Under the pieces are notes generated by a model that saw nothing but the letters and a program-made list of their open reading frames with translations, did not search any database and was not told the origin of the DNA. A program made the translations under genes and the position numbers. Source: Methanobacterium sp. (GTDB lineage Archaea; Methanobacteriota; Methanobacteria; Methanobacteriales; Methanobacteriaceae). Taken from it: DNA of 41,482 bases. This document shows, piece by piece, positions 33,242 through 41,482 of this stretch (position 1 is the stretch's first letter; the number at the start of each line of letters is the position of its first letter). The DNA lies in assembly GCA_003151535.1 (NCBI GenBank), contig PLXT01000030.1:16116-57597 (forward strand). Direction: 5' to 3'.

Positions 33242-33952
33242 ATGTATAATATGATTTTTTACGAATTTTATCAGATATTTGGACAAATAGTGTTTGTTAT
33301 TGTTTTAGTAATACTCGCACTACTTTCCGTGACTTTGATATTAGGAAAACTTTTACTTAAGGAAGATAAACTTGTTTTTCCCCGACTTTTGCTTTTTACT
33401 ATAGATATGTTCTATGGGCTCTTCAAAAAGTTCTCTGAGAATGTTGGAGTGGACGCTAAAATAGTTGATCAGATAGGGGTAGAAGTAAGAAACAATGTCA
33501 ACGAAAAATACTTTAAAAAAATAGAACCACAAGATAAAATATTGGTTCTTCCGCACTGTTTAAGGCATACTGACTGTGAAGCTAAACTCGAATCCTCAGG
33601 GCTCGTCTGCACAAATTGTAATAGATGTGTTATAGGTGTTCTTAAAAATAAAGGAGAAGGTATGGGATTTAAAGTGTTTATCATACCGGGTTCAACTTTC
33701 TTAAAGAAAATACTTGAGAAAAATGATTTCAAAGCTGTTCTTGGAGTTGCTTGTTATCAAGATCTTAATTTATCAATGATGAAACTTTCAAAGTTTTCAT
33801 GCCAAGGAGTTCCACTATTAAAAGATGGATGTATCAATACCAAAGTGGATCCAAAAGTTGTACTTGAAAAAATGGGAGAAATCCAAGAAAAGGAAAAACG
33901 TTCAGGAATCAGCGGCTGTGACAATGGATCATACAATCCCAAAACTTTGTAA
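33242..33952 (+). CDS. DUF116 membrane protein
   Basis: One strong N-terminal transmembrane segment (about residues 8-38) is followed by a soluble domain with LPHCLRHTDCEAKL, CTNCNRC and VACYQDLNL, the cysteine-rich pattern of DUF116 (PF01976). Metal or Fe-S binding is likely; the function is unknown. No ribosome binding site precedes ATG 33242. A TATA-like TTTAATATA at about 33219-33227 would start transcription at about 33245-33250, so a leaderless message starting at ATG 33251 is possible. Confidence 0.75.
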   Translation: MYNMIFYEFYQIFGQIVFVIVLVILALLSVTLILGKLLLKEDKLVFPRLLLFTIDMFYGLFKKFSENVGVDAKIVDQIGVEVRNNVNEKYFKKIEPQDKILVLPHCLRHTDCEAKLESSGLVCTNCNRCVIGVLKNKGEGMGFKVFIIPGSTFLKKILEKNDFKAVLGVACYQDLNLSMMKLSKFSCQGVPLLKDGCINTKVDPKVVLEKMGEIQEKEKRSGISGCDNGSYNPKTL

Positions 33953-34213
33953 TCCTGTTATTTTTTAATGAATTGGAGATTCTTTTTAACTTTAATATTT
34001 AAAATTTTTATAATTTATAATAGCGAACTATAAAATTACTACAGTACCAGTTGCATAAATTCATCACATGATGTCTTTATTCCTAAATCTTGACAATATA
34101 AAATGTATTAATAGTATATTATTAAATTCCTAAAGTTTATTTATTTTATTGACCAAACCCAAACTATTCATTAATATTATTTAAGAAAGTTATTTATAGC
34201 GAGGAATACCCCA

Positions 34214-34780
34214 ATGGAAAAAGTTCTTTTTATATGTGCAAGTCCGCGTAAAAATGGTAATACTGCCCAAGTACTCTCAGAATGTGCCGAGGTTATAGAA
34301 AAACAGGGATTAAAAACAGAAATCATTTATTTAAGAGGTAAACACATTGAATCGTGTCACGCATGTGGCAAATGTGCTAAAATCCAGAAATGTAAGATAG
34401 ATGATGGATTAAATGAGATAATAGATAACATAAAAGATTCTAAAGGGTTCATAGTGGGAACTCCAGTATACTTTGGAACAGCAAGGGGAGATTTGATGGC
34501 AGCACTTCAAAGAATTGGATACGTTTCAATGAACACTACCCAATTCCTTTCATGGAAAGTTGGGGGGCCAATTGCAGTTGCAAGGCGTGGGGGTCAAACA
34601 TCTACAATTCAAGAACTTCTTATGTTCTATTTAATAAATGAAATGATAGTACCCGGTTCAACCTATTGGAATATGGTATTTGGAAGAGAAAAGGGAGAAG
34701 CTATCAAAGATGAAGAGGGTATGCGAACCATAAGAAAATTTGGAAAAAACGTTGCTAAACTCATAACCCAAATAGTATAG
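34214..34780 (+). CDS. Iron-sulfur flavoprotein (Isf-like)
   Basis: Flavodoxin-like start ASPRKNGNTAQVL binds FMN phosphate. It is followed by the compact C48-x2-C51-x2-C54-x5-C60 motif of archaeal Isf proteins, which carry a 4Fe-4S cluster. GTPVYFGTARGDL contacts the flavin. The 188-aa length fits. Likely an electron carrier or small-molecule reductase. GAGGAA precedes the ATG. First of a short redox and cofactor gene group. Confidence 0.85.
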   Translation: MEKVLFICASPRKNGNTAQVLSECAEVIEKQGLKTEIIYLRGKHIESCHACGKCAKIQKCKIDDGLNEIIDNIKDSKGFIVGTPVYFGTARGDLMAALQRIGYVSMNTTQFLSWKVGGPIAVARRGGQTSTIQELLMFYLINEMIVPGSTYWNMVFGREKGEAIKDEEGMRTIRKFGKNVAKLITQIV

Positions 34781-34838
34781 ATAATTTATATGAATTATAT
34801 TCTATAAAAAACTTAAATATTGTACAAACGAGTAAATC

Positions 34839-35594
34839 ATGCCAAATGGACAGCTATATGATAAGTATGCTGCATACTATGACAAAATATATGCACATGT
34901 GGATTATAAAGGAGAATCTGAGTTCATAAATTGGGCTGTAAATAAACATAAAACTAGTTCCGGAGTTGAACTATTAGATGTGGCTTGTGGAACAGGATCA
35001 CATGCTTTGATTCTTAAAAATAATTTCAATATCACAGGAGTAGACATAAACGAAAATATGCTAAAGATAGCCCGTGAAAAGGTTGCAGAAGCAAATTTTA
35101 TCCAAGGGGATATGAAACAACTTGAAATAGGATCTAAGTTTGATGTGATCATCTGTATATTTTCAGCTATCCATTACAACACTAATTACACAGAACTTGA
35201 GTGTACACTAAATAATTTCTATAATCATATGAAAAATGGTGGAATTTTAATCTTTGATTTAAGTTTTAATACAGATAACTGGATTGAAGGAATTGTTAGT
35301 TTAGATACTTTGGTTGAAGAAGAACTTAAAATCGCAAGGATATGTCAATCCAGACTAGAAAACGGGATTTTCAATGCTAATTTCGTTTTTCTTGTGAAGG
35401 ATAATGGTGAATTTGATTTTGACATCGATGAACACAAGTTAGGTGTTTTTGAAATAGCTAAAGTTAACAAGATAATGGAAAAAGTAGGATTTAAAACGTA
35501 TATATACGGGGATTTCACATTTGAAATGTGGAAAAGTGAAGAATGTCAAAGACCAGTATATGTGGGGATTAAAAATACTAAAAGAGGGAGATAA
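34839..35594 (+). CDS. Class I SAM-dependent methyltransferase
   Basis: Motif I is LLDVACGTGSHA (near residue 45), followed by GVDINENML (acidic loop) and NFIQGDMKQL. The C-terminal part includes antiparallel strands typical of small-molecule methyltransferases. 251 aa. The substrate cannot be inferred. The downstream NifX-like gene begins 1 nt after its stop, so the two are coupled. Confidence 0.8.
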   Translation: MPNGQLYDKYAAYYDKIYAHVDYKGESEFINWAVNKHKTSSGVELLDVACGTGSHALILKNNFNITGVDINENMLKIAREKVAEANFIQGDMKQLEIGSKFDVIICIFSAIHYNTNYTELECTLNNFYNHMKNGGILIFDLSFNTDNWIEGIVSLDTLVEEELKIARICQSRLENGIFNANFVFLVKDNGEFDFDIDEHKLGVFEIAKVNKIMEKVGFKTYIYGDFTFEMWKSEECQRPVYVGIKNTKRGR

Positions 35595-35595
35595 T

Positions 35596-35931
35596 ATGAG
35601 AATAGCAGTTTCGGTTACAGACGATGAAAAATTTACTGAACATTTTGGAAGGGCTCAGAAATTTCTCATCTATGAATTCAATGGGGAAAAGACCGAATTT
35701 ATTGATAGAAGGGAATATATTAAAATTCTTGGTGAAAAACATCAATGGGGAAAATCTTTAAAAGTAGTTGATGATTGTGATGTGGTTATATGTCTACAGA
35801 TAGGAATGACTGCAAAACCCGGGCTAAAAAGTATGGGCAAAAAAGTTGTAGAAGATGAAGGGCCAGTAGAAGAGGTTTTAACTAGATTTGTTGAGCATGA
35901 AAAATTCATGAACAAACCACTGAACTTCTAG
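35596..35931 (+). CDS. NifX/NifB-C-terminal-like cofactor-binding protein
   Basis: 111 aa of the dinitrogenase iron-molybdenum cofactor family (PF02579): RIAVSVTDDEKFTEHFGRAQKFLIYE opens it and DDCDVVICLQIGMTAKPGLKSMGKKV closes the fold. Members bind Fe-S or metal cofactors in transit. No nitrogenase genes are here, so a general Fe-S carrier role is possible. The start is ATG 35596, with GAGGGAGAT upstream. Confidence 0.82.
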   Translation: MRIAVSVTDDEKFTEHFGRAQKFLIYEFNGEKTEFIDRREYIKILGEKHQWGKSLKVVDDCDVVICLQIGMTAKPGLKSMGKKVVEDEGPVEEVLTRFVEHEKFMNKPLNF

Positions 35932-36014
35932 AATGGGTAAGATATAATAAATATATATACAATAATAAATTAATTCTCAAATAATTTTTAATATAATTAT
36001 TAGGTGCCTAAAAA

Positions 36015-36476
36015 ATGAAAGTATTAATAACATATAACTCAGTACACCGTGGAAACACAGAGAAAATCGCCAAAACAATGGCAACAGCAATTGAAGCAGA
36101 CCTCATTAAATACGACAAAGTGGATGGCTACAACATCTTTGACTACGATTTAATAGGCTTTGGCTCTGGAATCTATTACGGCAAAGCAAACAAAGAGTTT
36201 ATAGAATTTATAGATAATTTACCCCATGTAAAAAAACGGAATGCATTCGTATTCACTACTAGTGGTAAGGAAAATCCGAAATATATTGATGCTCTAGCAG
36301 ATTTACTTTCAGAACATGGTTTTGAAGTTGTTGGTAAATTCTCGTGCAAAGCATTTGATGTTTGGGGCCCATTAAAACTAATTGGTGGCATTAACAAAGG
36401 TAAGCCAAATTCAGATGACCTTAAAAATGCTGAAACTTTTATTAAAGGCTTAATAGAAGATTTAAGTAATTATTAA
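36015..36476 (+). CDS. Flavodoxin
   Basis: 153 aa. The FMN-phosphate loop is TYNSVHRGNTEKIA (residues 5-18) and the family pattern continues with YDLIGFGSGIYYGK and FTTSGKENP. Carries low-potential electrons. AGGTG precedes ATG 36015. With the Isf-like protein and the NifX-like protein it forms a small redox cluster. Confidence 0.85.
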   Translation: MKVLITYNSVHRGNTEKIAKTMATAIEADLIKYDKVDGYNIFDYDLIGFGSGIYYGKANKEFIEFIDNLPHVKKRNAFVFTTSGKENPKYIDALADLLSEHGFEVVGKFSCKAFDVWGPLKLIGGINKGKPNSDDLKNAETFIKGLIEDLSNY

Positions 36477-36540
36477 CTAAGCTTATTGAATATCAATTAT
36501 TATTTTTTATCAGTTAATATTCGATTAAGAATTTGTTCCT

Positions 36541-36669
36541 ATGATAAAAACTATATACGATGAAGTTAAATTCAATAAGCACGGTGTAGATATCAATCCT
36601 AATACTGTTTTTAAAATTGTTACATGATCGGGTAATGGATCTTCAACAATATTTATAAAACATGAATAA
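36541..36669 (+). pseudogene. Possible remnant of a small gene, in-frame TGA
   Basis: Reading from ATG 36541 gives 28 protein-like codons (MIKTIYDEVKFNKHGVDI...), a TGA at 36625-36627, then 13 more plausible codons (SGNGSSTIFIKHE) to TAA. There is no ribosome binding site and no recognised family. It may be a decayed gene or chance. The rest of the 301-bp gap 36477-36777 is AT-rich; I see nothing further in it except the S3Ae ribosome binding site. Confidence 0.3.
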
Positions 36670-36777
36670 GAGTTATAAAATAAATGATTTTAATCTAAAA
36701 TACTTGATTATGATTTTTTGTATTATATCCCAAATATGAGTTTTTAATTATAAATTTTTACAGGTAAGAGTGATAGA

Positions 36778-37362
36778 ATGGCTAAAGCAAGACGTAGAAG
36801 AGTGAGAGATACTTGGAAAGAAAAAGAATGGTACACGATAATGACTCCTAAAGATTTTGGAGATGCAGAAATAGGTACAACACCTGCAAGAGATCCTGAA
36901 CTTCTGGTTAGAAGAACAGTTGAATCCTCACTTCGTGAACTCACTGGAGACTTCAGTAAACAGTACATTAAACTTTTCTTCCAGATTAGGAATGTTGCTG
37001 GAACCACAGCAAACACAGAATTTGTTGGGCATCAGGTTACAACCGACTATGTCAGAAGTATGATAAGAAGGGGAACAAGCCGTATAGACGCAATAGTCAA
37101 TGTCACATCTAAAGATGGTATAAAACTAAAGATTCATGTGCTTGCTATTACAATTAAAAGGGCTAAATCTTCCCAACAGAAATTTATAAGGGAAACCATG
37201 GAAAAAATGGTCCAAAATGCAGCTAAGGATAAAAACTTCCAAGAACTCATTGAAGATGTTCTAGGCGGGAAAATGGCATCACACATTTACCACGAGTCTA
37301 AAAAGATTTATCCTCTAAAACGTGTTGAAACCATTAAAACTCGTGTAATTGAAGAAAAATAA
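36778..37362 (+). CDS. rps3ae: Small-subunit ribosomal protein S3Ae
   Basis: 194 aa with the archaeal/eukaryotic S3Ae (eS1) pattern: a basic start AKARRRRVRDTWKEKEWY, then RDPELLVRRTVESSLRELTGD and FVGHQVTTDYVRSMIRRGTSRI. Located at the platform near the mRNA exit. GAGTGAT precedes ATG 36778. DUF92, apgM and glmM follow with gaps of 15, 8 and 13 bp, so this begins an operon. Confidence 0.95.
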   Translation: MAKARRRRVRDTWKEKEWYTIMTPKDFGDAEIGTTPARDPELLVRRTVESSLRELTGDFSKQYIKLFFQIRNVAGTTANTEFVGHQVTTDYVRSMIRRGTSRIDAIVNVTSKDGIKLKIHVLAITIKRAKSSQQKFIRETMEKMVQNAAKDKNFQELIEDVLGGKMASHIYHESKKIYPLKRVETIKTRVIEEK

Positions 37363-37377
37363 TAACGCGGGAGTTAA

Positions 37378-38046
37378 ATGATTAATCCTCTGGAATATGT
37401 GTTCCTTATTGTGGTCATTGGGCTTATTACCTACTGGAGAAAGGCCCTTGATCTCTTCGGATCCATTTTCATGATTATAATGGGTATTGTAATTATTTTT
37501 ACAGCTGGTGCAAACTGGCTTATTTTAATATTTCTTTTCCTGATTCTTGGACTTGTTTCAACCAAATACAAACACCAATATAAAAAAGATATCGGTGTTT
37601 ATGAAGGTACAAGAACACTCAAAAATGTAATTTCTAATGGGATAGTACCTTTTATAATGGCTGCCTTTGGAAATTATGGAGGATTCATAGGTTCAATTGC
37701 AACTGCTACTGCAGATACGCTTGCTAGTGAAGTTGGTGTTACTGTACAGCCAAGATTAATAACGACATTTAAAAAAGTACCTCCAGGAACAGACGGTGGT
37801 ATTTCCATAGTTGGAACTGCCGCAGGAATTATTGGTGCGGGGATCATAGGAGTAGCAGCCTATTTATTAGGAATATTCCCTGATCCATTCGTAACTTTAA
37901 AGATTTCTATAATAGCAGGTACCGTTGGCTGCTTTGTAGACAGTATACTTGGAGCAGTATTAGAACGAAGAAATTATATTTCCAACGAGTACGTAAATCT
38001 AATAGCTACAATTACAGGAGCTGCCTTAGGCATCATCATGGTTTAG
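37378..38046 (+). CDS. DUF92 integral membrane protein (TMEM19/VTE6 relative)
   Basis: 222 aa with about six membrane helices. The conserved core is RTLKNVISNGIVPF, then ATADTLASEVGV, PPGTDGGIS and SILGAVLERR near the end. The plant relative VTE6 phosphorylates phytyl phosphate, so a polyprenyl-phosphate kinase role in archaeal isoprenoid recycling is conceivable but untested. GGGAG precedes ATG 37378. Confidence 0.85.
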   Translation: MINPLEYVFLIVVIGLITYWRKALDLFGSIFMIIMGIVIIFTAGANWLILIFLFLILGLVSTKYKHQYKKDIGVYEGTRTLKNVISNGIVPFIMAAFGNYGGFIGSIATATADTLASEVGVTVQPRLITTFKKVPPGTDGGISIVGTAAGIIGAGIIGVAAYLLGIFPDPFVTLKISIIAGTVGCFVDSILGAVLERRNYISNEYVNLIATITGAALGIIMV

Positions 38047-38054
38047 GTGATAAA

Positions 38055-39281
38055 ATGAAAGGAATCATAATGATCATAGACGGGATGGGAGATCGTCCCC
38101 TAAAAGAGCTAGGATATAAAACACCCTTAGAAGCTGCAATAACACCCAATATGGATAAAATGGCTGAAAACGGAATATGTGGAATTATGGATCCTATAAA
38201 ACCAGGTATACGGCCTGGAAGTGATACTTCACATATATCAATACTTGGATATGACCCTTACGAAGTTTATACGGGTAGAGGTCCTTTTGAAGCTGCAGGA
38301 GTTGGGGTGGATGTTCTCCCTGGAGATATAGCATTCAGATGTAACTTTTCTACAGCAGATGAGGATGGTATTATTATTGACAGACGTGCGGGAAGGATAA
38401 GAGAAGGAACTGAAGAGCTGGCCAGATCTATAAATGGCATTAATATTGATCAAGATGTTGAGGTCATATTTAAAGAATCAACAGGTCACAGAGCGGTTCT
38501 AGTTCTTAGGGGCAATGGTCTTTCAGACCAGGTTTCTGATGCAGATCCAAAGCATGAGGGAAAAGCTCCAAAGATGGTTGTTGCCATAGATGGATCCCAA
38601 GAAGCAAATAAAACTGCAAACATTCTGAACAAGATCGTTAAAAAATCCTATGAAGTACTCAAAAACCATCCTCTAAATTTGAAACGAATAGATGCAGGTA
38701 AACCTCCCGCTAACATAATTATTCCAAGAGGTGCTGGTGCTGTTCCTAATGTACAACCATTTGGTGAAAAATATGGTTTGAAACCGGTTTGTATAGCCGA
38801 AACAGGACTAATCAAAGGAATTGCCAAAATCGCTGGTATGGAACTAGTTGATATTAAAGGTGCTACAGGCGGTATCGACACAAACTTAGAGAATATCAAA
38901 AATGGCATCATAAAAACTGCTTCAAAGGACTATGATTTCATGTTGATTAACGTGGATGGTGCTGATGAAGCGGGTCACGATGGTCAAATGGATGAAAAAA
39001 TCAAGTTTATTGAAAAAGTTGATGTAGTTATTGGAGAACTAATGAGAATAGAAGATATTTACTTCATATTGACTGCAGATCACTCCACACCAATATCTAC
39101 AATGGACCACACAGGAGACCCTGTTCCTATAGTTATTTGTGGACCAGAAGTAAGGGTCGATGATGTGAAAAATTTCAACGAAAGAAGCGTGACAAAAGGT
39201 GGGTTGTGTAGGATCAGGGGAAATAATATCATGGACATCCTTATGGATCTCATGAACTTATCAACCAAATTCGGAGCATAG
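38055..39281 (+). CDS. apgM: 2,3-bisphosphoglycerate-independent phosphoglycerate mutase, archaeal type
   Basis: Interconverts 3- and 2-phosphoglycerate. Alkaline-phosphatase fold motifs are IIDGMGDRP at the start, GSDTSHISILGYDP with the phosphorylated Ser, VDGADEAGHDG and LTADHSTP for metal binding. 408 aa is normal. AGGTGAT spans the end of the DUF92 gene and serves as ribosome binding site. Confidence 0.94.
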   Translation: MKGIIMIIDGMGDRPLKELGYKTPLEAAITPNMDKMAENGICGIMDPIKPGIRPGSDTSHISILGYDPYEVYTGRGPFEAAGVGVDVLPGDIAFRCNFSTADEDGIIIDRRAGRIREGTEELARSINGINIDQDVEVIFKESTGHRAVLVLRGNGLSDQVSDADPKHEGKAPKMVVAIDGSQEANKTANILNKIVKKSYEVLKNHPLNLKRIDAGKPPANIIIPRGAGAVPNVQPFGEKYGLKPVCIAETGLIKGIAKIAGMELVDIKGATGGIDTNLENIKNGIIKTASKDYDFMLINVDGADEAGHDGQMDEKIKFIEKVDVVIGELMRIEDIYFILTADHSTPISTMDHTGDPVPIVICGPEVRVDDVKNFNERSVTKGGLCRIRGNNIMDILMDLMNLSTKFGA

Positions 39282-39294
39282 TGAGGTTACAATA

Positions 39295-40650
39295 ATGGCA
39301 TCTGAAATTCCTAAACTCTTTGGTACATCAGGCATCAGAGGGAAAATAGGTTCTGATATTACACTTGAGGTAGCAGTTAATGTGGGTATGGCAATTGCAA
39401 CATACGCCGCTGGTAAAGGGTCTAAAATAGTCTTAGGCTATGATTCAAGAACATCTAATGTGATGATTGAAAATGCTGTTACTGCAGGAATACTACAGTG
39501 CGGCTGTACAGTCCTTAAGATGGGAATGGCACCAACACCACTTGTTGGTTACGCAACTATGAAACTTAAAGCAGATGCAGGTGTAATGATTACTGCATCC
39601 CATAACCCTCCAGAATATAATGGAATAAAATTATGGAATCCCGATGGAATGGCATATAGACAGGATCAGGAGAGAGTTATAGAGGAAATTATCCACAATA
39701 AAAACTTTAAAATGGTATCATGGGAAGATATAGGCAAGATTGAGGAAGTACAATTTGTTGTATCAGAATATATTAAAGACCTCCTAAATCAATCCACGGT
39801 AAAGCCTGGTATTAAAGTTGTAGTTGATTGTGCAAATGGAGCAGCATCATATTTATCCCCATTAATTCTCAGAATGGCAGGTTGTTCAGTTTTAGCTATT
39901 AACTCACAGCCTGATGGATTCTTCCCTGGAAGACTACCTGAACCCTCTGAAAAAAACTTGCAAGAACTTATGAAAGTTGTTAAAGCTACCAAAGCAGATA
40001 TTGGAATTGCACACGACGGCGATGCTGATAGGATGATAGCCATAGATGAAACAGGCCGTATGGCTGATTTTGACAAATTATTAGCGATTGTATCCCGTGA
40101 AATTGGGGGTAAAGTTGTTACCACAGTTGATGCATCTCTCTGTACAGATAAATGTATGGATGAAGTTGGAGGAATTGTTATAAGGACTAAAGTCGGGGAT
40201 GTCCACGTTGCAGAATCAATTGAAGAACATGATGCACAATTTGGCGGTGAACCTTCCGGAACATGGATCCATCCAAATTTCTGCATGTGTCCAGATGGTA
40301 TACTATCTGCAATAAGAGTTATTGAATTAGTACAAAAATATGGCCCATTGTCCAAACAGCTTGATGAAGTTCCTAGTTATCCCACCATAAGGGATAAGGT
40401 GAACTGTGAAGATCATCAAAAAGAACTTATTATGAAGGGTGTTGAAGAAAAACTGCATATTATTCTTGATGATGTTGTCGATGCAAATCGCATTGATGGT
40501 GTCAGAATTTCAATGGAAGATGGAAGTTGGGTGCTTATAAGACCCTCTGGTACAGAATCATACATTCGGATCACTCTCGAAGCAACAAGTGATAAGAAGG
40601 CCCATATGATAAGGGACCAATGTGCAAAGTTCATTGAAGGGTTACTATAA
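39295..40650 (+). CDS. glmM: Phosphoglucosamine mutase
   Basis: Phosphohexomutase family: active Ser102 in TASHNPPEYNG, metal loop HDGDADRM near residue 240, sugar loop GEPSGTW and phosphate loop RPSGTESYIRI near the C-terminus. 451 aa. The family also includes phosphomannomutases; the GlmM assignment is supported by the following GlmU-like gene, giving glucosamine-6-P to UDP-GlcNAc. GAGGT precedes ATG 39295. Confidence 0.88.
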   Translation: MASEIPKLFGTSGIRGKIGSDITLEVAVNVGMAIATYAAGKGSKIVLGYDSRTSNVMIENAVTAGILQCGCTVLKMGMAPTPLVGYATMKLKADAGVMITASHNPPEYNGIKLWNPDGMAYRQDQERVIEEIIHNKNFKMVSWEDIGKIEEVQFVVSEYIKDLLNQSTVKPGIKVVVDCANGAASYLSPLILRMAGCSVLAINSQPDGFFPGRLPEPSEKNLQELMKVVKATKADIGIAHDGDADRMIAIDETGRMADFDKLLAIVSREIGGKVVTTVDASLCTDKCMDEVGGIVIRTKVGDVHVAESIEEHDAQFGGEPSGTWIHPNFCMCPDGILSAIRVIELVQKYGPLSKQLDEVPSYPTIRDKVNCEDHQKELIMKGVEEKLHIILDDVVDANRIDGVRISMEDGSWVLIRPSGTESYIRITLEATSDKKAHMIRDQCAKFIEGLL

Positions 40651-40719
40651 ATTATTTTAATAACAATTTCTTAAATCAATATAATTTTTTTTCCAGAATA
40701 TCCCCTCAAAAATTCAGCA

Positions 40720-40739
40720 ATTATTATTTTTTTAATAAT
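40720..40739 (+). terminator. Hairpin after glmM
   Basis: ATTATTA (40720-40726) pairs with TAATAAT (40733-40739) around a six-T loop, about 70 bp past the glmM stop; T-rich DNA follows. Weak because it is all A and T. Confidence 0.35.
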
Positions 40740-40859
40740 CTAATTTTATTAGAGTCAAAATTTATTAGAAGGATTGATACAACATTATACATATCTATTA
40801 GAAATTATGCTAACAGAATTATATTTATGGAGTAAACGGGATTTTGAGAGGTATTTAAT

Positions 40860-41482
40860 ATGAAGGCAATTATATTGACAGCAGGTGAAGGAACAAGAAT
40901 GAGACCACTGACCATGACGAAACCAAAAACAATGCTTCAAGTTGGCGGAAAACCAATTTTACAGTATAATGTTGAATCACTCCGGGATGCAGGTATTAAA
41001 GATATTACCTTGGTTGTTGGATATCGTGAAGAAGTTATTAAAGATCATTTCAGAAATGGTACCGATTTCGGTGTTAATATAAATTATGTAACACAAAAAG
41101 AACGTCTTGGAACTGCTCATGCAATTGGATCGACAAGGGGTATTGTTAAAGGGAGTTTCATAATATTAAACGGCGATATTATTGTAGATCCTATATTAAT
41201 CGAGGATCTTATAACTAAATATCAAACAGAAAACGCTAGATCAGTACTTGTATTAACGGAAGTTGATGATCCATCGTCTTTTGGTGTAGTGGAAATTGAT
41301 GAAGATAGAATAACCAACATAATTGAAAAACCAGAACCAGGAAAAGCTCCAAGTAATCTAATAAATGCAGGGATATATCTTTTTGATGACCAAATATTCG
41401 AAGCCATAGAAAAGACTGAAAAGTCACAACGTGGTGAGTATGAAATAACAGACTCACTTCTAATTCAGATGAAAAATGGTGA
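40860..41482 (+). CDS. GlmU-like sugar-1-phosphate nucleotidyltransferase (partial)
   Basis: The start MKAIILTAGEGTRMRPLT with KPKTMLQVGGKPI is the nucleotidyltransferase signature; INGD-type LNGDIIVDP binds metal and GVVEIDEDRITNIIEKPEP follows. The window ends at residue 207, so the expected C-terminal left-handed beta-helix (acetyltransferase) cannot be checked. GAGAGGT precedes ATG 40860. With glmM next door, UDP-GlcNAc synthesis is most likely; a glucose-1-phosphate thymidylyltransferase is the alternative. Confidence 0.85.
   Translation, partial: MKAIILTAGEGTRMRPLTMTKPKTMLQVGGKPILQYNVESLRDAGIKDITLVVGYREEVIKDHFRNGTDFGVNINYVTQKERLGTAHAIGSTRGIVKGSFIILNGDIIVDPILIEDLITKYQTENARSVLVLTEVDDPSSFGVVEIDEDRITNIIEKPEPGKAPSNLINAGIYLFDDQIFEAIEKTEKSQRGEYEITDSLLIQMKNG

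Noticed and set aside
36541..36669. Selenocysteine reading of the in-frame TGA
   Set aside because: No SECIS-like structure is apparent and Methanobacteriales are not known to make selenoproteins.
39789..40355. 188-codon minus-strand ORF opposite glmM
   Set aside because: Ser/Ile/Pro-rich shadow of a clearly real gene.

Overview
The window looks like a chromosomal segment from a hydrogenotrophic methanogen of the order Methanobacteriales, most likely Methanobacterium or a close relative. The case rests on the combination of genes: phosphosulfolactate synthase (coenzyme M), methanogenesis marker 16/homocysteine synthesis protein, a TfuA protein, a coenzyme F420 ligase-like protein, archaeal TFE, Spt5, L40e, S3Ae and GGGP synthase, archaeal alanyl-tRNA synthetase and FtsZ, plus Mur-ligase-type genes expected in a pseudomurein-walled archaeon. 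The DNA is AT-rich, especially between genes. Starts are usually preceded by GGTGAT/GGAGG-type ribosome binding sites, and TATA boxes are easy to see. I found no transposon, integrase, CRISPR array, tRNA or rRNA.

Region 1 (1-7566, all minus strand): tfuA-larE-like pair, HD-domain protein, TFE, a divergent CofE paralogue, and a tightly packed operon comA / ABC ATPase / G3E GTPase / Fe-S protein. Sulfur and cofactor chemistry dominates. Region 2 (7567-17652, plus): pyruvate-kinase-C-domain protein, ftsZ, the secE-spt5-L11-L1-L10-L12 translation/secretion operon with a recognisable L1 autoregulatory RNA site, alaS, and the homocysteine synthesis/marker 16 protein.

Region 3 (17726-23718, minus): small zinc-ribbon membrane protein, unknown small protein, HEAT-repeat protein, a frameshifted radical SAM gene overlapping a TldE/PmbA gene, phosphoglycolate phosphatase and hypD. 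Region 4 (23909-27243, plus): Mur ligase, a secreted protein with an apparent CTG start, and a MobA-like nucleotidyltransferase, possibly a cell-envelope locus. Region 5 (27317-32341, minus): coiled-coil small protein, DUF169, GGGP synthase, tsr3-rpl40e (followed by a striking hairpin), and a fused ChlI-ChlD-type chelatase ATPase with an inverted repeat upstream of its promoter.

Region 6 (32549-41482, plus): zinc ribbon overlapping an unknown gene, DUF116, a redox/cofactor group (Isf-like flavoprotein, methyltransferase, NifX-like protein, flavodoxin), then rps3ae-DUF92-apgM-glmM and a GlmU-like nucleotidyltransferase cut by the window edge. The last genes supply phosphoglycerate and amino-sugar nucleotides, the latter needed for cell-wall and glycan synthesis.

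The strongest candidates for undescribed biology are the comA-linked ATPase/GTPase/Fe-S operon, the tfuA-larE pairing, the Mur ligase/secreted protein/nucleotidyltransferase locus, and the operator-like inverted repeat at the chelatase promoter. All function statements come from reading motifs by eye; no database search was run.
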